Below, one piece after another: positions 43,026 to 55,434 of a stretch of 64,000 nt of DNA; positions within the stretch are counted from its first letter, which is position 1; the number at the start of each line of letters is the position of its first letter. This DNA comes from Saprolegnia diclina VS20 (lineage: Eukaryota; Oomycota; Saprolegniomycetes; Saprolegniales; Saprolegniaceae). The notes below the pieces were generated by a model. It was not told the origin of the DNA. It was given only the letters and a program-made list of their open reading frames with translations, and ran no database searches. The DNA is taken from the NCBI RefSeq assembly GCF_000281045.1, contig NW_008246078.1, positions 789,124 through 853,123 of the forward strand. Direction: 5' to 3'. The position numbers were made by a program, and so were the translations under genes.

Positions 43026-43879
43026 CCCAAAAAAGTAGAAACGGCTTGTAGCAATGGAGGCGAATTGAACGATACACCACAGCAGTGGCCTCAACACTGC
43101 AAGGTGGCACCAAACCGCAGATTCGCTAATAGCTTGGATCGGTAAGCGCATGAATCTCGGTCGAATCTTCACGAGCCCGCGACGCGGAGGTCCATCAGGC
43201 GAGAGTCCAAAGCAACTGTTACTACTCTCGGTCAGATTCGTGGACCGTGTCAACGTCCTCAGAGCTCGTGGGCGTCGTCGGACGACATGCTTCGAGATGC
43301 AAAGGCTATGCATGCATGAAGATGGTGTGACTCAAAGGAATCTGCGATATATCGCAGAGATTTGGCATGCTCGCGAATCGATCGTGACGCCAGAGAGGCG
43401 TCGCTTGCCAAGACTGCGGTGTGCCAGAGCCGACGCGGCTACAATTGTAGCGCCCCGCGCTGACATGACAACACTGTACACAATCGTCACGCCGCACGTT
43501 CGCGGAACGCGCGCGTGTCGAGTCGACAGCGAGGCGAGGCCACCGCTTACTCGTAAAACCAGCGTACGGGGTACACGGTAGTGGTTTGGCCGCGCTCTCG
43601 GCGCCGCCGCCGCGAGGTCGACGCCAGCGCCACGCAGCAGAAGCGTGAGAAACGCTCATCTCCACATCGCCGCACCCGCTTTGCATGTCGCAGCAAAGTC
43701 CTAATTAGGACTTTTGGCGTGGGACATGGTCGGAACGTCTCGGGGTTTGTGGTGCCGCCAGCAAATGTGGTGCATCGCAACCAAAAAACACGTCGAGCTG
43801 CAGGAATGTACGATAAATTAGAATAGCACTAGGTAATAATACAGGCGGATCGACCTCTACACGACCACCGTTCTCGGGC
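43026..43879. other. Spacer between array members 6 and 7
   Basis: No convincing ORF. Two plus-strand frames of about 80-140 codons are Arg-rich shadows. Confidence 0.35.
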
Positions 43880-44152
43880 TTAGGACAGAGCCACACTCGG
43901 CTCGGGCACGACGTTGTCGGTGAAAAGCCGAGCAAACTCGAGCTTGCGCCGCTTCGGCGCGGGTGGCGCCTCGGCTGGGATGCACCCGAGGCTTGCGAGG
44001 ATGCCCTGGCGCTTGGTCGCGAGGACTTGCCGCTTGGCGCGCAGCGCCGCAATGGTCTCGGGGAGGCCGTCCATGGTTTGGATCGAGATGTTGAGACCCA
44101 TCTTGTAGTCGTTGCGCACGTAGTCGAGCTTGTTGTTGGTCGGCGAGTTCAT
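43880..44152 (-). CDS. Small helix/EFARLF family protein, array member 7
   Basis: A 90-residue frame from ATG 44152 (MNSPTNNKLDYVRNDYK). Helix: LPETIAALRAKRQVLATKRQ; linker rich in Pro/Ala; basic cluster KRRK fused directly to the tail KLEFARLFTDNVVPEP. Last member of the array on the high-coordinate side; beyond it no further copy is visible before MCM5. Confidence 0.74.
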   Translation of the reverse strand: MNSPTNNKLDYVRNDYKMGLNISIQTMDGLPETIAALRAKRQVLATKRQGILASLGCIPAEAPPAPKRRKLEFARLFTDNVVPEPSVALS

Positions 44153-45488
44153 CGTAGCTGATAGAATACGTTGGCAGATGGAGAAAAGGAGCTCGTCGAG
44201 GGGACTGGAAATGTAAAACTAACGCGACGAGTGTGGCCGGCCGGCGATCTTTCAGATTCGACAGTATAGTGTATTCAAGTAAAACGAATATGGCAGGCCA
44301 GATTCGACGAGATTCACTGCGTTACAGTGCGCCACGTCGATGCAGCCGTTTCGGTTGAAACCGAAGACATCCAGACGGCATGTGGACAGCACTCGTGGCT
44401 GGCGACAGCTCGGGCATAGCACTCGCTCCAGAGACGCCAGAGAATCTGCCCGCGACATTGCTCCCATCCATCTCCGTCCTTGAAGCTGCTGGAATATGAT
44501 CCTTTAGATATGAAGTGCATTTTGTTTAAGGAAGGACGACCTTTTCTTGCCCGAGCACCCTTACTTTCCAAGGCTACTGGACTCGCTGTACTGTGCTGCG
44601 TCCTAGATACTACTCTTCAAACGCACTGATTCAATGATGTGGATGCAAACTCGATAGCTAGGTACCTTCAGCTGGTATCTTTGTGTTGACAGCACCAGGC
44701 GTTTGTGTCGTTCAGTCCATGCCCTGGAATTACAACTGCAAGTGAAGCAAGTATCCACATGCAATTATTGTCTAGTTCGTAGCAGCGTAACGGCCTGTAA
44801 GTGCAGCCAGGTACAACAACATATCGACCGACCGATGATGAAGTTGCGTGCCCGGCTGTCGTGGCGGACCTCGACGATTGCCTGGGATGACCTTACAAAT
44901 TATTTCCTGAAGCATATGACGCCGCCACGTATGTCTGGACGAGCTCTACAAGGTGTACGATAGTCTTTGGTCGAGCTGCCTAATAAACACCTCAGCGATG
45001 GCCAGCTCCCACAGCAGCACTTGGACGCCAACATGGTCTTTTCGGATGGAGATAATGGCACTGGTTGGAGTTGCAGGCGTCCAAGCGGCTCTGTTCGAGC
45101 CACGCGTCGTTTCGTTGACAAAGGCAAACTCGACAAGCGAAACGTTGGCGTGCGTCGCGTCCTTGACTATGGACTATATATATATATATATATATGAACG
45201 TGTTTCGCGTTATCTTCATAATTACACAAAGACTTCGCATACGTAATACGTAGAGACTAGCAATCTCCTTCTTCTTCATTCGCTCGCCGGTCCGTGGCTG
45301 CGCAGGCGGCGGCGCGGGGGCTCGTCTGGCTCTTCTGTCGTCGCCCTACGACGCTTGGACTAGAACCGAAAATGGACTAGAACTATGGTTCTGTCTGCCG
45401 ACCACAAATACTATACCAAAAGCCATTTTGCAATCGCCACACAGAGAAATTGCAACATGTAATAGCATTGCATTGCGTCGTCCACTAT
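44153..45488. other. Spacer between the small-gene array and MCM5
   Basis: Contains a (TA)n microsatellite at 45175-45195. The region is less GC-rich than the coding parts. No credible gene; the 3' end of MCM5 lies at its right edge. Confidence 0.4.
45175..45195. repeat. (TA)n microsatellite
   Basis: About ten TA units in a row in non-coding sequence. Confidence 0.95.
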
Positions 45489-48138
<2,650 letters not shown>

Positions 48139-48204
48139 TTTTGCCACAAAACCAAGATTGCCGGGAAAACCACCGCCCAATCAGCGCCGATAAATTTAGC
48201 GTGC

Positions 48205-48214
48205 GGCATGTGCC
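48205..48214. promoter_or_regulatory. GGCATGTGCC palindrome upstream of MCM5
   Basis: Context GTGCGGCATGTGCCACTTTT. Same core as the copies at RPB7 and the SET gene. Confidence 0.5.
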
Positions 48215-48567
48215 ACTTTTGAACCGCGGCGCCTCGCACGATGCAAACGTGGCCTTGGCGGCTTCTGATGCGCAAGAGAGCACCTCGCCATACAATAGCA
48301 CGGCGCTGTGTGCAGGCGACAGGCCAAATCCCAGACGACGCAGCCGCTTGCGGCCTTGCATGTTTTTATTTTTGGCATTGCCGATTTTAATAATCCCGCC
48401 CTTTGGGTGAATATATCTGCAGTCGTTCCAACGACTAATTTCTTACTATTGCAAGCGCAAGGTCGTACTATTGTACATCCAGGCGCATGGTGTTGGAATA
48501 CAGTGGATAGGTTGGTGCAGTCGAAGGCGACGAGGCGCTGAACAACACCGCGCAGCCGATTCGTTTC

Positions 48568-48577
48568 GGCATATGCC
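48568..48577. promoter_or_regulatory. GGCATATGCC palindrome upstream of uL15m
   Basis: Context TTTCGGCATATGCCGTAAAT: perfect ten-base palindrome extended by CGG/CCG flanks. Confidence 0.5.
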
Positions 48578-48719
48578 GTAAATAAAGCCGCTGGGCCGTC
48601 CGGAAACGAGGGTGTATCCGGAATTTCCTGTCAAAGATGATAAACCTCTAGAGTATTACCAATGGCAGCAAGGATTTCGAGACCAGTCATCTTATCGCTT
48701 GTCCAGCAGCAGTCGCAGC

Positions 48720-49501
48720 ATGTTCGCGCTCCGCCAAGCCCTTGGGCGCATGACGCTCCGCCCGATGTCCACGCAGGCCGCGCCGATGGCTGCTGTGTTT
48801 GAGCCCATCCGCTTGAACAACTTGGCCGATAACGCTGGCGCCCACAAGCGCGGCAAGCGTCTCGGTCGCGGTATCGGCTCGGGCAAGGGTAAGACCTGTG
48901 GCCGCGGCCACAAGGGCCAGAAGGCCCGCTCGGGTCGCTCGGGCCCTGCGCTTGGTTTCGAAGGTGGTCAGACGCCGCTGCACCAGCGTGTGCCCAAGCG
49001 CGGCTTCAACAACAAGTGGGCGACGCCCATGCACCCGTTGAACGTCGACCGCCTCCAGTTGTTCATTGACATGGGCCGCATCGACCCGACGCAGACGATC
49101 ACGCTCAAGACGCTGACCGACAGCGGTCTCTTGACGACGTCGCGCATCAAGCACGGCGTGAAGCTCCTCGCCAGCGTACGCGATTTCGTTGCTGCATCCA
49201 CGCTCATCTCTCGTATCGTTTGTAGGGCAAGCAGCACTTGACGACGCCGATCAACATTGAGATCACGCAGGCGTCGGAAGGCGCGATCGAGGCCATCGAG
49301 AAGGCCGGCGGCTCGATCAAGTCGGTCTACTACAACCGTCTCGGCCTGCGCGCGCTCCTCAAGCCGCACAAGTTTGACGTGTTGCCGCAGAACGCGCGCC
49401 CGCCGCCCAAGAAGATGGGCTACTACACCAACTACGACAAGCGTGGGTACCTCTCGGCCGAAGTCCAGGTGCAGGACGCGTTGAAGAAGATGTCGGCGTA
49501 A
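48720..49501 (+). CDS. MRPL15: Mitochondrial ribosomal protein uL15m, two exons
   Basis: Exons 48720-49175 and 49226-49501 across a 50-nt intron give 243 residues. The first 20 residues ([20 protein letters not shown]) are Arg/Ser-rich without acids, a typical mitochondrial presequence. Then follow the bacterial L15 signatures: [40 protein letters not shown] and QRVPKRGF. The second exon ([20 protein letters not shown]) completes the L15 core. The protein belongs to the large subunit of the mitochondrial ribosome. The open frame upstream of 48720 lacks this character. Confidence 0.95.
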
Positions 49502-49852
49502 ACCAGATAGACAATATACTCGACCAACATCCTACTAGCAGGAGTATGGTTCACGTACGAGCGCTGTACTCTTGAGGTCGACACGACGCAGTACTAGTAC
49601 GAGCACAGGTACGAGCAAGACGCGCGTTGCTCGCACACCTGCTACGGGACACTCAAGCCAGGAAGCGCCACAAGCTAGAACGTGTCGCATTCTCACAGCG
49701 CGATTGCTATCAAATCTCAAGTCTCTACCAAAACGGAACCAGAACTGAGATGCAGACTGCAATCAGATCTGAGGTTGCGGTCCGAACAGAGGTTGCTCTC
49801 AGAACTGACGGGCCCGAGCGCGCTGCGGAAGCCACTCGCCAAGGCGTCGCGC

Positions 49853-50377
49853 CTACCTCGTACATTTGAGCTCGCCATGGTACCTCCAGCGGCAGTAGAG
49901 TACGTGACGTGGCGAGATCACGTGCGTCAGTACGATCGAGATGAGCGCGAGAACTGCAAACGCGATCAAGACGGCGCGCACAACCGCCCTCGTCACGCCC
50001 TTGTTGCTGTACTCCTGCACATAGTTAGTTAGTTAGTCTCGAGTTCAGTCAAAGACCTGGCGGTGGACACTGGCTTGTCCTGGCGCCGTGACCTTGACGG
50101 TGAGGAAGAAGACGACGGTTGAAATGAGGATGGAGGCAATCAGGAAGAAGAGACCGCTACATTGTCATGTGGGTCGTCGAGTCCACTCGAGGCCGACGAC
50201 GTACCAGCGATGCGCTGACGAGTACCCACAGAGGCAGAGAAGGACGCAGAAGAGAACGACAAGGACAAGCCCAAAGAGACCAGGACCGACGCCCAAGATG
50301 AGCGGCGTCGACGACGATGGCGTCTGCGCCAGCGCGAGCGTCGGTAGGAGCAGGCCCAGCGCGACGTGTCGTTGCAT
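49853..50377 (-). CDS. Small multi-spanning membrane protein, unknown, three exons
   Basis: Exons 50377-50205, 50156-50057 and 50014-49853 join over introns of 48 and 42 nt to give 144 residues. It starts with a likely signal peptide (MQRHVALGLLLPTLALAQ), then three membrane segments (GLFGLVLVVLFCVLLCLCGY, LFFLIASILISTVVFFLTV, VVRAVLIAFAVLALISIVL) and a short basic tail. The second intron contains CTAACTAACTAAC, a textbook branch-point run just before its acceptor, which supports the model. The family is not recognised. It follows the next small gene with 65 bases between stop and start, same strand. Confidence 0.7.
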
Positions 50378-50442
50378 GATAACCGTTTCGACAAGATGCG
50401 ACCAAGAAGAGATGGTACGTGGCATGCATATCTTGACGGCGC

Positions 50443-50847
50443 TTATTGGAACTGGTGGCACATGTCCTCGACGTCTTCGAGGCAGAGCTGGTCGACCAGG
50501 TCGGCATGCGCCTTCTCGAACGCAACGCGGATCCGCGTGGCCTCGGCGGGCGTAAAGTACTCTTGCATGTACGTCTCGATGGCCGCCGAGAGGCTCACGT
50601 CGGTCTTCATCTTCTTGGACGGCGCTAAGATATGCGAAGGCGAGGCTAAGCCAACCTATTCAACGAGTCGGGTCGTACCATCGGTCTCTTCTTGTGTGAT
50701 CGTCGAGCGTGGCGTGGCCTATAGCAGCATGAGCGCCATGCAGAGCGACGAGCGACCTACGTCGGGCTTCCACGCCACGCGGCAGTAGGTGCTCTGGCGG
50801 ACGACAGGGAACTGCCCCAGCAAGCGGCTAAACTCGGCTTCGTCCAT
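50443..50847 (-). CDS. Small soluble protein, unknown, three exons
   Basis: Exons 50847-50761, 50718-50679 and 50624-50443, introns of 42 and 54 nt, product 102 residues. It opens MDEAEFSRLLGQFPVVRQST, has a short polar linker (TITQEETDAPSKKMKTDV) and ends in helices (SAAIETYMQEYFTPAEATRI, then FEKAHADLVDQLCLEDVEDM). All splice phases agree and each exon lacks internal stops, which is unlikely by chance. No domain recognised; no signal peptide or membrane segment. Confidence 0.65.
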
Positions 50848-51281
50848 CGTTGCTTTGGCCCTCACAGTATAATTACGGTAATGGTGCCAAATCCAGGTCT
50901 ATAAGACAAAAAGGGGTGTTGTGAAGCCTCAGATCCAGTCCGGCTACCCGTGTTGCCAGTACACTAAAAGCACGCCACTTACGAGTCCAACGAACAGCCA
51001 TCCCGTTGTATTTCGGCCGTACCATTTTAATGTAGCAGTGTGAATGATCCATTCGGCATCTCAAGTTCTACTACGGCTGTGTTGTATCGTCGTTCGGTTT
51101 GGTCTGCTTGCATGGCGTCGCTCGTCCCCAAATCAAGTGTGAAGTTTGTTGTGTGTTTTCAGAACCCTTGAAACGCGCTGGCCATGTCACCATAAAAGGG
51201 TGGCGATGAGACACTCGTATGACAAAAGAAGGTGCCTTTTTCAGAGGAAGGGAAATTACGGTGAATTCGGCAATTTGACGG
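50848..51281. other. Divergent promoter region, no gene seen
   Basis: Between the start of the 102-residue protein gene (minus) and the start of the Myb/SANT gene (plus). Lower GC than the neighbours; short ORFs only. Confidence 0.45.
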
Positions 51282-52022
51282 TTGGCAGCCATGGCGTCCG
51301 GGGCGAAAGAAGGGGTCGAAGAAGTCAAAAAACGGTTCAAATTCAACTATGAGGAGGACATGGAGCTCCTCCGGCTCGTGCTCAAGCACGAGCCGTACAA
51401 CGCGGTGCATGGCAGCGTCGCCGAGAAGTGGGAGCAGATCCGGACGACGCTCTGCGCCTACGTCGGCAAGCAGTTCTCGGCCCGCGCGTGCAAGGACCGG
51501 TATGGCATCCTCATGCAGTCGGGCTTCCGCTTCAAGGACCCGCCGTCGGCGCAGATGATTGAAGACAGCACGCGCGTGCTCACGGCGATCCGCCACCGCG
51601 TCGACGACGTCAAGTTCAAAGGCAAAGGGCGAGTCGACCGGGTGCCGAGCGTGGACCTGCTACTGCAAGTCGACGCGTCGCTGGAGACGCCTGCGCCCGT
51701 GGCCACGCCGCCAACGCAGGCCTCGCCGCTGCACAGCGCAACATCCGCCATTGCCGTCTCGACCGCGGACGTAAGCGTGTTTCTCCGCCTCTTGGATGGC
51801 CAGCTCCGCATGTCGGCGCAGCACCTCGACGATGCGAAGGAAGAACGCAAGTTCAAGCGTCAGAAGCTCGAGTTTGAGCAGCGGCGGTTCGACCAAGAGA
51901 TGGCGTTCCGCGCGCAAGAGGCCCAGCGCCGGGACCAGCGCGACGCCGAGGAGCGCGCGCAGCGCCGTGATGAGTTTCAGCTGCTCATGGACATTGTCAA
52001 GTCGACCTTGCCCAAGCCATGA
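51282..52022 (+). CDS. Myb/SANT-like DNA-binding domain protein with C-terminal coiled coil
   Basis: 246 residues from ATG 51282 (MAAMASGAKEG) or 243 from the ATG at 51291. Residues 18-85 (FNYEEDMELLRLVLKHEPYN, then EKWEQIRTTLC and FSARACKDRYGILMQ) have the spaced Trp/Leu and three-helix pattern of Myb/SANT-like domains. A Pro/Ala/Thr-rich linker follows, then a highly charged coiled coil (QKLEFEQRRFDQEMAFRAQE) to the end. This domain order is common in large oomycete families of putative transcription factors, some related to transposase DNA-binding domains. No intron. Target and role unknown. Confidence 0.85.
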   Translation: MAAMASGAKEGVEEVKKRFKFNYEEDMELLRLVLKHEPYNAVHGSVAEKWEQIRTTLCAYVGKQFSARACKDRYGILMQSGFRFKDPPSAQMIEDSTRVLTAIRHRVDDVKFKGKGRVDRVPSVDLLLQVDASLETPAPVATPPTQASPLHSATSAIAVSTADVSVFLRLLDGQLRMSAQHLDDAKEERKFKRQKLEFEQRRFDQEMAFRAQEAQRRDQRDAEERAQRRDEFQLLMDIVKSTLPKP

Positions 52023-52626
52023 GCGCTCGACGTGCAGGCTCGATCCTTCTCCTCTTGTTTTGCGTACTACATAAGTCTACTAAGCGTTTACCGAGCACGT
52101 GGCGGGGATGTTGAAGATGCATGCAGCGCAGCACACGCTTCTACGCCAACTCCCGCACTGTCTGTGAAGTCTTTAGTTAGTTTCTTTTGGCTCGTTCAAT
52201 TTCAGCGCCAGCCCATTTCTACTAAGACGACAAAGTGAGGATCATACTACTGGGTACACTAGCGCTGGTTGGACGGGCGCTACTACGCTCACTGGCTCCT
52301 CGCCGTACCCGACAGCTTCGAGGTGTGCAGTAGACGCGCGACGAAGGCGTAATGCTGACTCGTGTCGCACCCTTCATGTGTCCTGCGAGGAGCGCATCAT
52401 CATGGCACAGGCTCTCGAAGCCTCTTGCATGCGTTCCGGTGCTCATGCGGCTCGGCTGCGCGGAAGACCCAAGCGAGGTCCATGAAGAAACCTGGTGCGC
52501 CAAAGATGATGGCCACATGATGACGAAGATGAGGACGGACAGCCCAAAATTGATTGAAATGGCTTAGGAAATGATGATGAGGATGATGATGATGATGGAG
52601 GTAGTCTTCATAAATAGGGCGGTGCT
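52023..52626. other. Spacer between convergent genes
   Basis: Includes a (GAT)n/(ATG)n microsatellite at 52570-52600. No convincing ORF. Confidence 0.4.
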
Positions 52627-53315
52627 TTAGACCCATTCGTCCTTGGGCTCGGCCTTTAGAAGTTGGTACGAAAAGTTGTGTTGCTACCGGCGCATGAGCA
52701 GTTGCATGATGCATGATGAAGCTGTCGTACCTCGGTGATGGCGAGGATCGTGTCAATGTTGATGAAGGGCTGCGTCGAGAGCGACGTCATGAACGCGTTC
52801 ATGGCGCCTGTCGCTGTCGCAAACTCCATCGACGCCATCGTGATGGCCTACATACGCATCGCAACGCGAGCAGCGGAGGCGAGAGGACGTACAATCTGCT
52901 GGTACTCGGACTCGTACATGTCGAGCTCAATCTTGATGAAGCGCAAGTATTGCATCGCCGAGACCTGCATGCCCGACGGACCGGTATCGACCGCTTCCGA
53001 CGTCGACATGGCCATGATGCGCTTCTGCGTTTCCTCGAGGATGTCGTACATGTCGAGAAGGAGGTCTTGCACGTTGCGCGGGTACGCCTTGAGCGCGGCG
53101 AGCGTCCCTTCCGCGAGGTACCCGTCGATCGATCGGTTGCCGCCGTACCCATGCAGGCCCAGCAGCTCCATGCCCTCGTCCTCGACCGTCGGCGGCTCCT
53201 CGACCTCCTTCGTCTTGCCGATCTGGCTCTGGAAGGCCGTGACGAGCCGAATGACCTTGTCATGCGCAGCCTGCCACTCCTTGCACTTGCCGCGGAACCG
53301 GAGGTAGCCTTCCAT
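52627..53315 (-). CDS. Helical protein of unknown function, three exons
   Basis: Exons 53315-52856, 52807-52731 and 52653-52627 give 187 residues from ATG 53315 (MEGYLRFRGKCKEWQAAHDK). A TGTCAG acceptor-like site just upstream means an extra 5' exon is possible. The product is mainly helical (VIRLVTAFQSQIGKTKEVEE, NVQDLLLDMYDILEETQKRI, YLRFIKIELDMYESEYQQIV) with a Gly-rich loop (GLHGYGGNRSIDGYLAEG) and ends EAEPKDEWV. The tiny last exon is supported by phase and by its stop. I do not recognise the family. Confidence 0.65.
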
Positions 53316-54147
53316 CGCTTCCAATCTTTTTCGGATCTGACAGTCAGTTTACACAGTACTGTGGGTATTACTGCCACCACTGGGTTTCTCCCAGTATGTC
53401 CCAAAAGTGCGCGAAATCTACCTACTTGACGGCCGTGGTCCAACGCACCCTTCTAGTCGCTATCGCGGGGCTGGCCCTGGCACGACCGCCTCGTACAAGA
53501 TCGACGCTAACAGCGTCCCGCCATCCTCTCGAGTACCGCAATGTCAACTTGCTTCTCGCCCTCGCCCCAGGATCGCCGGTCCATGTGGTGTCGCGTTACA
53601 GGCTTCTTCGCCGCCAATGCCTGTCGAGTAGCATTGCACTTGACCGCGAAACGTGGGGCGGCCACGCTTCGCAAGCAGCCGCCGCCTACAGCAGGCGCAG
53701 TTGCCATGTATCCATGGCTCCACCGGGATCGACGACAGGTATTAGTCGAGAATTGATTGGCGGCCGGGCAAGCTTCTTGAAGGTTCAGTATGCCCCTGGT
53801 CGATGAATTCAAGAAAATTGAAAATTGGATGGCGAACTGTCGTCGACGAGTGCCAAGTCGCAGGTTGACGTCAAGCCAGCAGGTTGGGATTAACCTCTGT
53901 TTTACCCACTTTAGTCGGTTCCCAAACCGTATAGTCGTTTGTGGTAGTTGCGTGTCGACTAGGATCATATCCGGATCCCTGCGCCTTGGCACGACAATGT
54001 ATTTTAATTCAATGTTCGAAATGATTTGTATGAAAATGAAAATAAAAGTACATTCGCATGCTGTGATTGGCACGATTCGTCCGGATACTTCCGCACGTTA
54101 TAAGTGGTGGAGGGCAGAACGCAGCAGACCACCATTTGTACCGAGAG
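53316..54147. other. Divergent spacer, no gene seen
   Basis: May contain a 5' exon of the helical gene and the promoter of the 54148 gene. AT-rich around 53995-54060. Long overlapping ORFs on both strands have no recognisable content. Confidence 0.4.
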
Positions 54148-54810
54148 ATGATGCTCCGCGTCCTTCGCCAGCCGCGCCAAGCGCGCTCCGTCGCCAAGTC
54201 CGCCGTGGCGTCCTTCTCGGACGACGCGACCAGCGGCAAGCGTGGCAAGGCCAAGCAGCGCCTCTTCCAGCAGGCCATGGAGAAGGCGCCCTTGAAGCCG
54301 ACGGTGCCCACGGACGCCGAGGAGTCGGAACGCCTCTTCTTCAGCGACAAGGAGCTTGATGCGGAGTACGGCAAGTACGAGTCGGTCATGGACAACAAGA
54401 ACGAGCCCGAGAGCGACTACACGCCGCTCAAGGGCCGCGTCGAGAACGAGCTCATCATGGCCGATAAGAGCTGGCCGCTCACGTCCGGTACGGACCTTTT
54501 CATGGACTTGATCCAGATCCCGGCGACGCCGTTTGACGACGAGAAGCGCGCGATTGTGAACGCTGAGGCCTTCAAGCGCATGGGCTACACCTCGATCTGG
54601 GACGTCAAGCTGCCTGAGATTGCCGTCGAGATCCCGGCCGACCACCCGGACTACAACGCGCTCACGATCATGAAGCAGTCGCTCATGAACAACGGCCGCA
54701 TCAAGATGGAAGACAAGAACGAAATCATGGAAATGCTCTTGGACGAGATCAACCGCCTGAGCGCAGACACAACCGAGTTGGTGCCTGGCATCGACCTAGA
54801 AGACGACTAA
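54148..54810 (+). CDS. Predicted mitochondrial protein, unknown
   Basis: 220 residues from ATG 54148 (MMLRVLRQPRQARSVAKSAV), whose first 25 residues are rich in Arg/Ser/Ala and lack acids, a good mitochondrial presequence. The body is acidic and soluble (DAEESERLFFSDKELDAEYG, MADKSWPLTSGTDLFMDLI, YTSIWDVKLPEIAVEIPADH) and ends with helices and an acidic tail (GIDLEDD). The codon use is strongly C/G-ending, as in well expressed genes. No family recognised. Confidence 0.75.
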   Translation: MMLRVLRQPRQARSVAKSAVASFSDDATSGKRGKAKQRLFQQAMEKAPLKPTVPTDAEESERLFFSDKELDAEYGKYESVMDNKNEPESDYTPLKGRVENELIMADKSWPLTSGTDLFMDLIQIPATPFDDEKRAIVNAEAFKRMGYTSIWDVKLPEIAVEIPADHPDYNALTIMKQSLMNNGRIKMEDKNEIMEMLLDEINRLSADTTELVPGIDLEDD

Positions 54811-55434
54811 ATAGCAGCCCGTGTATGGAATACAAAGTACTAGACCCCGGTTCCACCCATGATTCGATCGTTGTACGGGACCACTGAGCGCCATCGTCGT
54901 CGTCCCGTGCTGCCATATTCGACGGTGGCATGGCGCGCCATCGCGCATGACAGCTTGACCGGTGCATCATAAGTTCTTATACCGGTAGTAGAGTACGTTG
55001 ACATGACCCTGCCGAGTACTCGTGACAAGCAGGAGTGATTTGAGCTATAGACTATCTACATCGAGGTCGCTACGAGCCGCTACAAGCCAAGCAGCGTGCG
55101 AAACTACAGTACTGTAGCAACTCGATCCTTGAAGCGGTTAGTCGTTCAGAAGTTGTGTTGTTTTCCGTGCAGTTGAATTTAATTGATCGGCTACGAAAAG
55201 TCTTGCATCCTAACTACATATAGTACCTAGTACATGCCATGACTCGTGATCTCTACTAGCCCTCGTAGTATGTTTTGTACAGGACAATAATCACTGCTGC
55301 GCATCAACTTGGGCGATCTTCCAGCACCGACAATGTACGGCTTGTTGTACGAGCCGTACATTGCATGTACGGCTTCGGACTAAATTCGGCATTGGATTCG
55401 CTTGGGGGCGCTTCCATTCAATTCCAGCGCTCGC
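54811..55434. other. Spacer upstream of exosome gene
   Basis: Less GC-rich and with a perfect 12-bp hairpin at 55331-55363. No convincing ORF. Confidence 0.45.
55331..55363. repeat. Perfect 12-bp inverted repeat with 9-base loop
   Basis: CAATGTACGGCT at 55331-55342 pairs with AGCCGTACATTG at 55352-55363; a third partial copy of the arm (CATGTACGGCTT) follows at 55364-55375. It ends about 70 bases before the exosome gene ATG, so it may lie in the 5' leader or promoter. Confidence 0.9.

Larger units (their letters stand above)
48139..48719. promoter_or_regulatory. Divergent promoter region, MCM5 and mitochondrial uL15
   Basis: The two genes start 580 bases apart in opposite directions. Near MCM5 are a CCAAT box (CGCCCAATCAGCG, about 48174) and GGCATGTGCC at 48205-48214 (67-76 bases before the ATG). 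On the uL15 side GGCATATGCC lies at 48568-48577, about 145 bases before that ATG. No ORF fills the space. Confidence 0.55.
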
